From positions 1-10,643 of the forward strand of contig CABUZI010000054.1 in assembly GCA_902496005.1 (NCBI GenBank): 10,643 nt of DNA, written 5' to 3'. Below are positions 1 to 7,815 of this stretch, in pieces (the stretch's first letter is position 1; every line of letters starts with the position of its first letter). Made by a program: the position numbers and the translations under genes. Origin of the DNA: an uncultured Collinsella sp. GTDB lineage: Bacteria > Actinomycetota > Coriobacteriia > Coriobacteriales > Coriobacteriaceae. A model generated the notes under the pieces. It had not been told where the DNA came from and made no database searches. It worked only from the letters and a program-made list of their open reading frames with translations.

Positions 1-1
1 C

Positions 2-562
2 ACCGGCACCAACCAGTTCCGTCAGCTCGTGCGCGAACTCGCGCTTTTTGACGGCTACGAGGCCATGCGCGACCTGCCTATGGAAGACGTCGAGGTCGAG
101 ACCCCCATCACTACCGCCACGTTCAAACAGCTTGCCGGCAAGAAACTCGCCATCGTGCCCATCCTGCGTGCGGGCCTTGGCATGGTCGACGGCATCCTCG
201 ACTTGGTGCCCTCCGCTCGCGTGGGCCACATCGGCATGGAGCGCGACGAGGTCACCCACGAGCCGCACGAGTATTACTGCAAGATGCCCAAGGATATCGA
301 CCAGCGCATCTGCCTGGTCGTCGACCCCATGCTTGCCACGGGCGGTTCGGCCGAGATGGCCATCAGCTACCTGCGCGAGCGCGGTGTCAAGGACATCCGC
401 ATGCTGTGCATCGTCGCGGCCCCCGAGGGCCTCAAGTCGCTGACCGAGAAGGACCCAGATGTGCATATCTATACCTGCGCTATCGACGACCATCTCAACG
501 AGGCTGCCTACATCGTTCCCGGCCTGGGCGACGCCGGTGATCGCATCTACGGCACGCTCTAG
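2..562 (+). CDS. upp: Uracil phosphoribosyltransferase, 5' end missing
   Basis: This cytosolic enzyme salvages uracil by joining it to PRPP to give UMP and pyrophosphate. The reading frame is open from base 2, and 186 residues are present. Aligned from memory to the 208-residue E. coli protein, about 22 N-terminal residues lie outside the window. The GTG at 29 is therefore an internal valine, not the start. The PRPP-binding loop DPMLATGGS is encoded at 323-349 and the uracil-binding C-terminal motif PGLGDAGDRIYG at 518-553. The segment VPILRAGLGM, typical of the family, is also intact. The gene ends with TAG. A separate promoter precedes the atp operon about 200 nt downstream, so the two are probably transcribed apart. 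Upp upstream of the atp genes is also the arrangement in Bacillus. Identification is secure. Confidence 0.97.
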   Translation, partial: TGTNQFRQLVRELALFDGYEAMRDLPMEDVEVETPITTATFKQLAGKKLAIVPILRAGLGMVDGILDLVPSARVGHIGMERDEVTHEPHEYYCKMPKDIDQRICLVVDPMLATGGSAEMAISYLRERGVKDIRMLCIVAAPEGLKSLTEKDPDVHIYTCAIDDHLNEAAYIVPGLGDAGDRIYGTL

Positions 563-604
563 TCGCTGGGCTAAGACGGCCGCGGCTGCAAATACGAAGA
601 AACG

Positions 605-639
605 GTGCGCGCGGACGAACAAAAGGCGACCGCGCGCAC
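605..639 (+). repeat. Perfect 10-bp inverted repeat after upp
   Basis: The arms GTGCGCGCGG (605-614) and CCGCGCGCAC (630-639) are perfectly complementary and are separated by a 15-nt A-rich loop. A G-U pair (604/640) could extend the stem. It starts 43 nt after the upp stop, so it may end or protect the upp transcript. No T-tract follows the stem, so it is not a standard intrinsic terminator. Confidence 0.6.
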
Positions 640-651
640 TCCTGTTAACGG

Positions 652-742
652 ACGTTTTGCCCTGCAGGGTTCGAGAAAAACGTATTACCGTACCTGCGGC
701 ATAAAGAAGGTCTTAAGAAAACGAACAGGTGCGTATTAACCG
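652..742 (+). promoter_or_regulatory. Compound hairpin and imperfect direct repeats upstream of the atp promoter
   Basis: ACGTTTT (652-658) is complementary to AAAACGT (677-683), and the self-complementary CCCTGCAGGG (660-669) lies between them. CGTATTACCG (681-690) recurs with one added A as CGTATTAACCG (732-742), about 51 nt apart. That is close to five helical turns. CGTACCTG (689-696) can pair, with one G-U, with CAGGTGCG (726-733). AACCGA (738-743) can pair with TCGGTT (751-756), which overlaps the -35 hexamer. These are direct sequence observations. That any of them binds a regulator is speculation. Confidence 0.3.
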
Positions 743-754
743 ATGCTTTTTCGG

Positions 755-782
755 TTGTACTTTAGCGATTGGCTCGTACAAT
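755..782 (+). promoter_or_regulatory. Sigma-70-type promoter of the atp operon
   Basis: TTGTAC (755-760) and TACAAT (777-782) match four of six and five of six consensus positions, with a 16-nt spacer. The expected transcription start is near 789, giving a leader of about 55 nt before the GTG at 844. It is the best promoter-like sequence in the 281-nt gap between upp and the first atp-operon gene. It was found by eye only. Confidence 0.6.
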
Positions 783-843
783 AGTCACCAATGTTTGGCG
801 GGAACTGTTCTGTGAAGCGTTAAAAAGGAAAGTGAGGACGCCA

Positions 844-1155
844 GTGTTTCAGATAGCCGATCTGCTCGCTATCGTTGCAGGCGCCATCGCGGGCGCAATT
901 GCCTTCCTTCCCTTTGTCTTTACGCTCAAGCCGGTTCTTGACGATAAACAGAATGCGGACATGCTCAAGGGTATGGTGAGTCTGGCGGTCTCGGCAATCG
1001 CCCTGCTCGTCTTTACCTTGGTTGTGTTTGTGTTGTTCGGAGAGGCATTTCGCATGTTCCTCCTGGGCGAGGCGATCGGCTTCGTGGCCTTTATGGCCGC
1101 CTGCACGGTTCGCGTCGCCAAGGCGCTGCGAGATCCTCATGAGGTCGAAAGGTAA
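844..1155 (+). CDS. Small membrane protein in the AtpI position
   Basis: This 103-residue hydrophobic protein is encoded just before atpB, where many bacteria carry atpI. AtpI assists c-ring assembly and has also been linked to Mg2+ supply. Three membrane segments are visible (about 6-28, 42-65 and 70-94), with a charged loop around 30-41 and a polar C-terminus ending DPHEVER. I see no decisive AtpI motif, so function rests on position and topology. The GTG at 844 was chosen because GTGAGG (832-837) sits 6 nt upstream as a ribosome-binding site. The GTG at 832 in the same frame has its purine stretch too close. The TTG at 769 lies upstream of the predicted transcription start. The stop is 3 nt before atpB, so the two are almost certainly co-transcribed. 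A divergent AtpI is the likeliest identity; an unrelated accessory protein is possible. Confidence 0.7.
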   Translation: MFQIADLLAIVAGAIAGAIAFLPFVFTLKPVLDDKQNADMLKGMVSLAVSAIALLVFTLVVFVLFGEAFRMFLLGEAIGFVAFMAACTVRVAKALRDPHEVER

Positions 1156-1158
1156 GTC

Positions 1159-1962
1159 GTGGAAATTTTTGAAAAGCTGCCTGATGAGATTAATCATCTG
1201 GTCAGCGAGTTCAGCTCCACCCCTGTCGTGGGCGATCTGAGCTGCGGCATCACGCAGTACTCGTTTTGGCTGATCGTCTCCACGATCGTGCTCCTGATCG
1301 TCCTGGCCGTGTTCAAGAAGAAGCAGACCCTGGTTCCCAAGGGCTTCTTCGTCAACGGTTTCGAGTACATCATCGAGTACGTCGAGAACGATATCGGCAA
1401 GGGCGTCGTGGGTGAGAACTGGAAGAAGCACTTCCCGTTCCTGTGCTCGCTTTTCTTGTTCATCCTGATCAATAACATGATCGGCCTGATCCCGGGAATG
1501 AAGCCCGGCACCGGCGCAATCGGCTCCACCGCCGCGCTCGCTATCTTCGCCTTCGTGTACTTCATCTACTACGGATGCAAGGCTCACGGCGTGATCGGCT
1601 ACATCAAGAGCCTCGCCCCGCAGGGCGTGAGCTTCCCGATGAACGTGCTCGTGTGGGTCGTCGAGCTTTTCTCGACCTTCCTGCGCCTCATCACGCTCGC
1701 CGTCCGTCTGTTCTGCAACATGTTCGCAGGACACGTGGTCATGGGCTCGTTCGCCATTATGGCGAGCATGTTCATGCAGCCGCTGCTTCAGCAGGTTTCC
1801 GCGGCCCATGCCGTCGGCGCCCTGCCTTCGCTAGCCTGGCTTGCCATCCTCATCCTGATCTATGCGATCGAGCTTGTGGTCGGCGCCATCCAGGCTTACG
1901 TCTTCACGGTCCTTACCGCCGTGTATGTCTCAGAGGCAGAGGAGGTCGCGGAGGAGGAGTAG
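1159..1962 (+). CDS. atpB: ATP synthase subunit a (Fo)
   Basis: Subunit a is the integral membrane stator that forms the proton half-channels against the c-ring. The 267-residue protein has about five to six hydrophobic helices. The essential stator arginine is R183 in AVRLFCNMFAG (181-191), equivalent to E. coli R210. The last helix carries ELVVGAIQAYVFTVLTAVY (238-256), with the conserved glutamate, glycine and glutamine as in Bacillus-type subunits. The usual glycine of RLFGN is replaced by cysteine (C186). The C-terminus is very acidic (SEAEEVAEEE). The start is a GTG with GAAAGG 6 nt upstream (1147-1152). The gene follows the AtpI-like gene by 3 nt and is followed by the largest gap in the operon. 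Identification is secure. Confidence 0.97.
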   Translation: MEIFEKLPDEINHLVSEFSSTPVVGDLSCGITQYSFWLIVSTIVLLIVLAVFKKKQTLVPKGFFVNGFEYIIEYVENDIGKGVVGENWKKHFPFLCSLFLFILINNMIGLIPGMKPGTGAIGSTAALAIFAFVYFIYYGCKAHGVIGYIKSLAPQGVSFPMNVLVWVVELFSTFLRLITLAVRLFCNMFAGHVVMGSFAIMASMFMQPLLQQVSAAHAVGALPSLAWLAILILIYAIELVVGAIQAYVFTVLTAVYVSEAEEVAEEE

Positions 1963-2003
1963 TCTTCCGTTCGCGCCTTAAAGGTAAGGCAATTCGTTAA
2001 ACC

Positions 2004-2082
2004 GCCGGTGCCCGTACCCATGGAGCCCGGCAGTTATAAAAAGGTTATCCTGCGTGAAATAAGACACGCACGACAAAGGAGG
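2004..2082 (+). promoter_or_regulatory. atpE leader: imperfect hairpin, A/T-rich stretch and strong ribosome-binding site
   Basis: The 124-nt gap between atpB and atpE has no credible ORF. It contains an imperfect hairpin (2004-2031; outer stem GCCGG/CCGGC, then four to five further pairs interrupted by bulges). An A/T-rich stretch around TTATAAAAAGG (2034-2044) follows. Next comes AAAGGAGG (2075-2082), the strongest Shine-Dalgarno site in the window, 4 nt before the GTG start. Known ATP synthases need many c subunits per complex, and the E. coli atpE leader is a translational enhancer. A similar role here is inference. TATAAA at 2035-2040 resembles a -10 box but has no -35 partner at normal spacing. 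Confidence 0.4.
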
Positions 2083-2086
2083 AATC

Positions 2087-2281
2087 GTGGGAGTTATCGG
2101 TTACGGTCTCGGTGTTATCGGCGCTGGTCTTGCTATCGGCCTGTCTGCTCTGGGTGCTACGGGTGCTATGGCCCGTCAGCCTGAGGTCCAGGGCCGCGTG
2201 TTCACCGTCTTCATCATGGGCTCCGCCTTCGGCGAGGCTCTGGCTCTGATCGGCTTCGTTGTCGCGCTGATCGTTAAATAG
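2087..2281 (+). CDS. atpE: ATP synthase subunit c (Fo rotor ring)
   Basis: This proteolipid forms the proton-driven ring of Fo. It is 64 residues long, at the short end for the family (usually about 70-90), because the N-terminus begins almost inside helix 1. An in-frame TAA at 2060-2062, with no start codon between it and 2087, rules out an extension. Helix 1 is the glycine/alanine-rich segment 3-27. The polar loop holds the signature ARQP (29-32). Helix 2 carries the ion-binding carboxylate E50 in SAFGEALAL. Aligned on ARQP and the carboxylate, the positions that bind Na+ in Ilyobacter-type rings (a helix-1 Gln, the Ser/Thr after the Glu, and a Tyr) are I17, A51, L52 and I55. This predicts H+ coupling. 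The start is GTG with AAAGGAGG 4 nt upstream. atpF follows after 15 nt. Confidence 0.96.
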   Translation: MGVIGYGLGVIGAGLAIGLSALGATGAMARQPEVQGRVFTVFIMGSAFGEALALIGFVVALIVK

Positions 2282-2296
2282 CACGGAGCGTCAAGT

Positions 2297-2899
2297 ATGA
2301 ATCTTTCATCCCAGAAGAGCGCGATCGCACTCTCCGCGTCCGCGGCCGCGCTGCTCATGCCGGTTTCCGCGTTCGCTGAGGACGGCGCTGCCGGTGCGGA
2401 CATCCTCATCCCTAAGATGGCGGAGTTCATCCCGGCGCTTATCGCCTTCCTGATTATCTGGATCGTGCTGGCCAAGGTCGCCCTGCCGGGCATCATGAAA
2501 ACCATGGAGGAGCGCGGCAAGAAGATCGAGGAGAGCCTCGACGAGGCCGAGAAGACCAAGCAGGAGGCTATCGCCAAGCGCGCTGAGTCCGACTCGATCG
2601 TCACCGACGCCCGTCGTCAGGCTGCCGACATTGTTCTCGAGGCCCGTAAGGACGCCGAGTCCGAGCGCGCCCGTATCATCGAGGCTGCTCACAAGGAGGC
2701 CGAGGAGATCATCGCCAAGGCCCATACGACCGTCGAGGACGAGCGCAAGTCCATCTACGCCGGTGCCGCGAGTTCCATCGCCGACCTGTCCGTTGCCGTC
2801 GCCACCAAGATCGTGGGCGAGGCACTCGAGGACGAGGCCGAGCAGAAGAAGCTCATCGAGCGCTACATCCAGGAAGCAGGTAGCCTGAATGCCGACTAG
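2297..2899 (+). CDS. atpF: ATP synthase subunit b (Fo peripheral stalk), with signal-peptide-like N-terminus
   Basis: Subunit b anchors the peripheral stalk in the membrane and connects through delta to F1. At 200 residues it is longer than the E. coli protein (156). Residues 1-27 look like a type I signal peptide: K7, a hydrophobic Ala/Ser/Leu stretch (9-21), and an AFA motif before EDG that fits cleavage after A27. The membrane anchor follows at about 42-63, led by ILIPKMAEF. A long charged, Ala/Glu/Lys-rich amphipathic region (about 66-155) should form the b-b coiled coil. The C-terminal part (160-195) should contact delta. The ATG start has ACGGAG (2283-2288) 8 nt upstream. No start codon downstream would keep the anchor and still have a good ribosome-binding site. 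The 3' end overlaps atpH by 11 nt. Function is secure; cleavage of the leader is inferred. Confidence 0.95.
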   Translation: MNLSSQKSAIALSASAAALLMPVSAFAEDGAAGADILIPKMAEFIPALIAFLIIWIVLAKVALPGIMKTMEERGKKIEESLDEAEKTKQEAIAKRAESDSIVTDARRQAADIVLEARKDAESERARIIEAAHKEAEEIIAKAHTTVEDERKSIYAGAASSIADLSVAVATKIVGEALEDEAEQKKLIERYIQEAGSLNAD

Positions 2900-3365
2900 C
2901 CGCTATCAGGACAAGGTGCTCGAGACCTACGCGCGCTCCCTTCTGGAAGCCGCTAAGGCCGAGAACCATGTGTTCGAGGACCTCGAGATGATCGAGCGCC
3001 TGGCTTCTGCCAGCCCCGAGATCATCGCCGTGCTCGACACCATGTCCAAGCGCGACCAGCTCGACCTTCTTCCCAAGGTGGCAGCTGCCTTTAAGTATGT
3101 TGCCGAGGAAGACGAGGATGTAGTGGGCGTGACCGTCACCACGGCGATCCCGCTCGACGACGAGCTGCGTCAAACCATCACTAAGAAATGCGAGCAGGAC
3201 TTCGGCCGCAAGGTATTCCTTATCGAGCAGGTCGACCCGTCTATCGTGGGCGGCCTGGTGCTCGAGGCCCGCGGCGAGCGTCGTGACATTTCCGTCAAGA
3301 CGCAGCTGCGCATCGCGCAGGAGACCCTCGCAAACTCTGCTAATTCGTACGGAGGTGAAGCCTAA
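2889..3365 (+). CDS. atpH: ATP synthase subunit delta (F1 / peripheral stalk)
   Basis: Delta (OSCP) caps the alpha3-beta3 hexamer and ties it to subunit b. The C-terminal half is typical: VTVTTAIPLDDEL (81-93), KVFLIEQVDPSIVGGLVL (108-125) and the terminal DISVKTQLRIAQETL (133-147), corresponding to the conserved DGSV-x-x-QL region. The protein has 158 residues against about 177 in E. coli. The shortening falls in the N-terminal helical bundle, where the segment between YARSLLEAAK (14-23) and VTVTTAIPL is roughly 30 residues shorter than usual. The ATG at 2889 lies inside the end of atpF, with a weak AG-rich site upstream, so translation is probably coupled. The stop overlaps the atpA start in TAATG. 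Identification is secure. Confidence 0.94.
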   Translation: MPTSRYQDKVLETYARSLLEAAKAENHVFEDLEMIERLASASPEIIAVLDTMSKRDQLDLLPKVAAAFKYVAEEDEDVVGVTVTTAIPLDDELRQTITKKCEQDFGRKVFLIEQVDPSIVGGLVLEARGERRDISVKTQLRIAQETLANSANSYGGEA

Positions 3366-4963
3366 TGTCCGAAACCCTCAATGCCCAGGATATCGCCAAG
3401 AAACTGCAGGAGCAGCTCACGAGCCTCTCCGCGACGGTCGATACGCATGAGGTTTCAACGGTCGACGAGGTAGGCGACGGCATCGCGCGCGTCTCCGGCC
3501 TCAAGAGCGCCATGGCAGGCGAGCTTCTGGAGTTCAAGAGCTCCGATACCGGTGAGACCGTCTTCGGTCTTGCCCAGAACCTTGACCGTGACGAGGTCGG
3601 CGCCGTTCTGTTTGGCGCCGTTGACTCCATCAAGGAAGGCGACGAGTGCCGCACCACTGGCCGCATTATGGATATCCCCGTGAGCCGTGCCATGCTCGGC
3701 CGCGTCGTCAATCCGCTCGGCCAGCCCATCGACGGCCTGGGCGACATCGTCGCCACGCACCGTCGCCCCATCGAGTTCAAGGCCCCCGGCGTCATCGATC
3801 GTACCCCGGTGTGCGAGCCGGTTCAGACCGGTCTGCTCGCTATCGACTCTATGGTGCCTATCGGCCGCGGTCAGCGTGAGCTCATCATCGGCGACCGTAA
3901 GACCGGTAAGACCGCCATCGCCATCGACGCTATCCTCAACCAGCGCGGCAAGGGCATGGTCTGCATCTATGTCGCCATTGGCCAGAAGGCCTCCACGGTT
4001 GCCAACATCCGCGAGACCCTCGCTCAGCACGGTGCACTCGATTACACCATCATCGTTTCGGCCACCGCTGCCGATTCCGCCCCAATGCAGTACATCGCGC
4101 CTATGGCCGGTGCCGCTATCGGCGAGTTCTTCATGTACAACGGCGAGGACGGCAAGCCCGCCAGCGAGACCAACCCCGGCGGCCACGTGCTCGTCATCTA
4201 CGACGACCTGTCCAAGCAGGCTGTGGCCTACCGTCAGATGTCGCTGACGCTGCATCGTCCGCCCGGACGCGAGGCCTATCCTGGCGACATCTTCTACCTG
4301 CACTCTCGTCTGCTCGAGCGTGCCGTCAAGATGTCCAAGAAGAACGGCTACGGCTCCATGACGGCACTGCCGATCATCGAGACCCAGGACGGCGACGTCT
4401 CGGCCTACATTCCGACCAACGTCATTTCCATTACCGATGGTCAGATCTATCTGCAGTCCGAGCTCTTCTTCCAGGGCCAGCGCCCGGCAGTCGACGTGGG
4501 CATTTCCGTGTCCCGCGTCGGTGGCGATGCGCAGACCAAGGCCATGAAGCAGGTCGCCGGCAACCTCCGTCTGGACCTCGCTTCCTATCAGGAGCTCGCT
4601 GGCTTTACGCAGTTTGGCTCCGACCTTGACGAGGCTACTCAGAAGCAGCTGACCCATGGTGCCCGCATGACCGAGCTCCTTAAGCAGCCGCGTTACAAGC
4701 CGTTTGAGGTTGGCGAGCAGATCGTTACGCTGTTCGCTGGCAACGAGGGCTTCCTGGATGACCTGGAGATCGCCGACGTGCTGCCTTTCCGTGCCGAGCT
4801 CATCGAGTACATGGACAATGGCTTTGGCTCGCTGCTCGACAAGGTTCGCGCCAAGAAGATCGATGATGACACCAAGGCTGAGCTCTTGCGCGTCATCGGC
4901 GACTTCAAGCAGCAGTTCATGGCCAAGCACCATTCGGATGTTTCTGGATCAGAGGAGAACTAA
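3365..4963 (+). CDS. atpA: ATP synthase subunit alpha (F1)
   Basis: Alpha carries the non-catalytic nucleotide sites of F1 and supplies the arginine finger to the catalytic sites on beta. The 532-residue protein shows the N-terminal beta-barrel (about 25-95), the P-loop GDRKTGKT (176-183), the Walker B region VLVIYDDLSKQAVAYR (275-290), VISITDGQ (353-360), and the family signature PAVDVGISVS (374-383), followed by finger arginine R384. Compared with E. coli, about 12 extra residues (near 260-271, EDGKPASETNPG) lie just before Walker B. The ATG start has GGAGGTG (3351-3357) 7 nt upstream and overlaps the atpH stop by one base. The C-terminal helical domain is complete. atpG begins 5 nt after the stop. 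Identification is secure. Confidence 0.98.
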   Translation: MSETLNAQDIAKKLQEQLTSLSATVDTHEVSTVDEVGDGIARVSGLKSAMAGELLEFKSSDTGETVFGLAQNLDRDEVGAVLFGAVDSIKEGDECRTTGRIMDIPVSRAMLGRVVNPLGQPIDGLGDIVATHRRPIEFKAPGVIDRTPVCEPVQTGLLAIDSMVPIGRGQRELIIGDRKTGKTAIAIDAILNQRGKGMVCIYVAIGQKASTVANIRETLAQHGALDYTIIVSATAADSAPMQYIAPMAGAAIGEFFMYNGEDGKPASETNPGGHVLVIYDDLSKQAVAYRQMSLTLHRPPGREAYPGDIFYLHSRLLERAVKMSKKNGYGSMTALPIIETQDGDVSAYIPTNVISITDGQIYLQSELFFQGQRPAVDVGISVSRVGGDAQTKAMKQVAGNLRLDLASYQELAGFTQFGSDLDEATQKQLTHGARMTELLKQPRYKPFEVGEQIVTLFAGNEGFLDDLEIADVLPFRAELIEYMDNGFGSLLDKVRAKKIDDDTKAELLRVIGDFKQQFMAKHHSDVSGSEEN

Positions 4964-4968
4964 GCCCC

Positions 4969-5876
4969 ATGGCCAACCTTCGCGACATTAAGAAGCGAAT
5001 CTCCTCGGTTACCACGACCAAGCAGATCACGCGCACGATGGAGATGGTCTCTACGGCCAAGATCCGTCGTGCCCTCGATCGCTCCAAGCAGGCCGAACCC
5101 TATAAGGAGGCGCTGACCGACGTCATGTTGACGGTCGCCGGCGACGCCTCCTGTTCGGGCACCGATCCCATGCTGCAGAAGCATGAGAGCGTCAAGCATG
5201 GCCTGATTGTCGTTATTGCCTCGGACCGCGGCCTTGCCGGCGGTTTCAATACGACGGTGGAGCGCACGGCCGAAAAGCTCGCCGCTTCTTGGGCGAACGA
5301 CGGCATCGAGTGCGAGATCATCGCGTGTGGGCGCAAACCGGCCACGTATTTCCGTGACCGCGCAAACGTCGTCATGCACTTTGAGGGCAACTCCTCTGAG
5401 CCCGATTTCAATCAGGCCCGCATGATCTCCTCTCATATCTGCGATGCGTATCGTGCCGGTGAGCTTGACCGTGTCGAGCTTGTCTACCACCACGCCAAGA
5501 ACCGCGTGGATCAGGAGCTTCGCGTCGAGCATCTGTTGCCGCTCGACCCTGAGATGATCGCTATGGCCCACGGTCCGCGTAAGAACGAGACCGACGCCCC
5601 TAAGCGCATCTCGTCCACGTTCGAGTTCGTGCCCTCTCCCGAGCATGTTCTCGGCAAGCTTGTGCCGTCTTATATCCTGACGGTCATCTACCAGGCCCTG
5701 ATCGATTCGGCGGCTGCCGAGCAGGGTGCACGCCGCAAGGCCATGCACTCCGCGACGGAAAACGCCACCGCGATCATCTCGACCCTTACCCGCACGTATA
5801 GTCGCGTGCGCCAGGCTTCGATCACGACCGAGATTAACGAGATCGTCGGCGGAGCCTCAGCATTGGAGGAACAGTA

Positions 5877-5877
<1 letters not shown>
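4969..5877 (+). CDS. atpG: ATP synthase subunit gamma (F1 central shaft)
   Basis: Gamma is the asymmetric shaft that turns inside alpha3-beta3 and drives conformational change at the catalytic sites. It is 302 residues long (E. coli 287). The N-terminal helix is MANLRDIKKRISSV...MEMVSTAKIRRA (1-35). The central Rossmann-like region holds SDRGLAGGFN (85-94). The C-terminal helix contains SAAAEQGARRKAMHSATENA (247-266) and TTEINEIVGGASAL (286-299). Both helices should pack as the family's coiled coil. The ATG lies 5 nt after atpA, with AGAGGAG at 4951-4957. The stop overlaps the atpD start in TAATG, implying coupled translation. I see nothing missing. Confidence 0.97.
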
Positions 5878-7331
<1,454 letters not shown>

Positions 7332-7334
7332 GTT

Positions 7335-7727
7335 ATGCGTATCCGCATCGTGTGCCCCGTGAGCTGCGCCTATGAGGGCGACGCTGCGTTTGTGTCGATT
7401 CCGTCCACGGATGGCGAGTTTGGCGTTCTGCCTGCTCACTCCAGCGAGATCTGCACGATCGACCGCGGTTACGTTCGCGTTTCCGATAAGGCCATGGGCA
7501 CTGTCGACCACACGTTTGCCGTGGCCGGCGGCTATGCCCAGGTTGCGGACGATGTCGTGACCGTTCTCGCCGAGCGCGCTTGCGATTTGGCGACCGTCGA
7601 TGCCGACAAGCTTAAAGCTGATATTCAAGGTTTTGAAGAGAAGCTGGGTAATTTGTCGGAGGATGATGCACGCCGCGCCTACCTCTATAATGAAATCGCA
7701 TGGTGTAAGCTCAAGCTTGCCCAATAG
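7335..7727 (+). CDS. atpC: ATP synthase subunit epsilon (F1)
   Basis: Epsilon links gamma to the c-ring and can inhibit ATP hydrolysis through its C-terminal helices. The 130-residue protein has the beta-sandwich domain (about 1-85), with GEFGVLPAH (28-36) and FAVAGGYAQVADDVVTVLAE (61-80). A two-helix C-terminal domain (about 88-129) follows, so the inhibitory arm is present. The ATP-sensing motif known from Bacillus, (I/L)DxxRA, reads VDADKL here (88-93). The arginine is replaced by lysine, so ATP sensing by that mechanism is doubtful. The ATG is 3 nt after the atpD stop, with GGGAG at 7321-7325. It is the last gene of the operon, with a strong terminator 36 nt beyond. Confidence 0.95.
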   Translation: MRIRIVCPVSCAYEGDAAFVSIPSTDGEFGVLPAHSSEICTIDRGYVRVSDKAMGTVDHTFAVAGGYAQVADDVVTVLAERACDLATVDADKLKADIQGFEEKLGNLSEDDARRAYLYNEIAWCKLKLAQ

Positions 7728-7763
7728 TCAAACGATTTAGCGTTCGACCATTTGCGAACACAT

Positions 7764-7802
7764 CATGCCCGGGATGGCTCAGCCATCCCGGGCATGCTTT
7801 TT
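7764..7802 (+). terminator. Intrinsic terminator after atpC, directly upstream of murA
   Basis: CATGCCCGGGATGGC (7764-7778) and GCCATCCCGGGCATG (7782-7796) form a perfect 15-bp stem with a 3-nt TCA loop. One C and then T5 (7798-7802) follow. This is a textbook + strand terminator for the atp operon. There is no T-tract on the opposite side, so it acts in one direction. The T-tract ends 2 nt before the murA ribosome-binding site, so murA transcripts starting upstream must read through it. Confidence 0.93.
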
Positions 7803-7815
7803 GAAAGGGTAGACC

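Noticed and set aside
769..843. N-terminal extension of the AtpI-like protein from TTG 769 or GTG 832
   Set aside because: TTG 769 lies upstream of the predicted transcription start. GTG 832 has its purine stretch too close to act as a ribosome-binding site, whereas GTG 844 has GTGAGG at 6 nt.
820..1809. 329-codon minus-strand open frame opposite the AtpI-like gene and atpB
   Set aside because: The predicted product is a His/Asp/Glu-rich composition artefact, and it lies opposite two membrane-protein genes with clear starts and stops.
3455..4933. 492-codon minus-strand open frame opposite atpA
   Set aside because: It has the same codon register as atpA and the same explanation. The translation is low-complexity (Leu/Asp/Gly/His-rich) with no recognisable domain.
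7686..7691. TATAAT inside atpC as a promoter for murA
   Set aside because: It has no -35 hexamer at 15-19 nt and no extended -10 TG. The sequence encodes conserved residues of epsilon, and a transcript from it would still cross the terminator.
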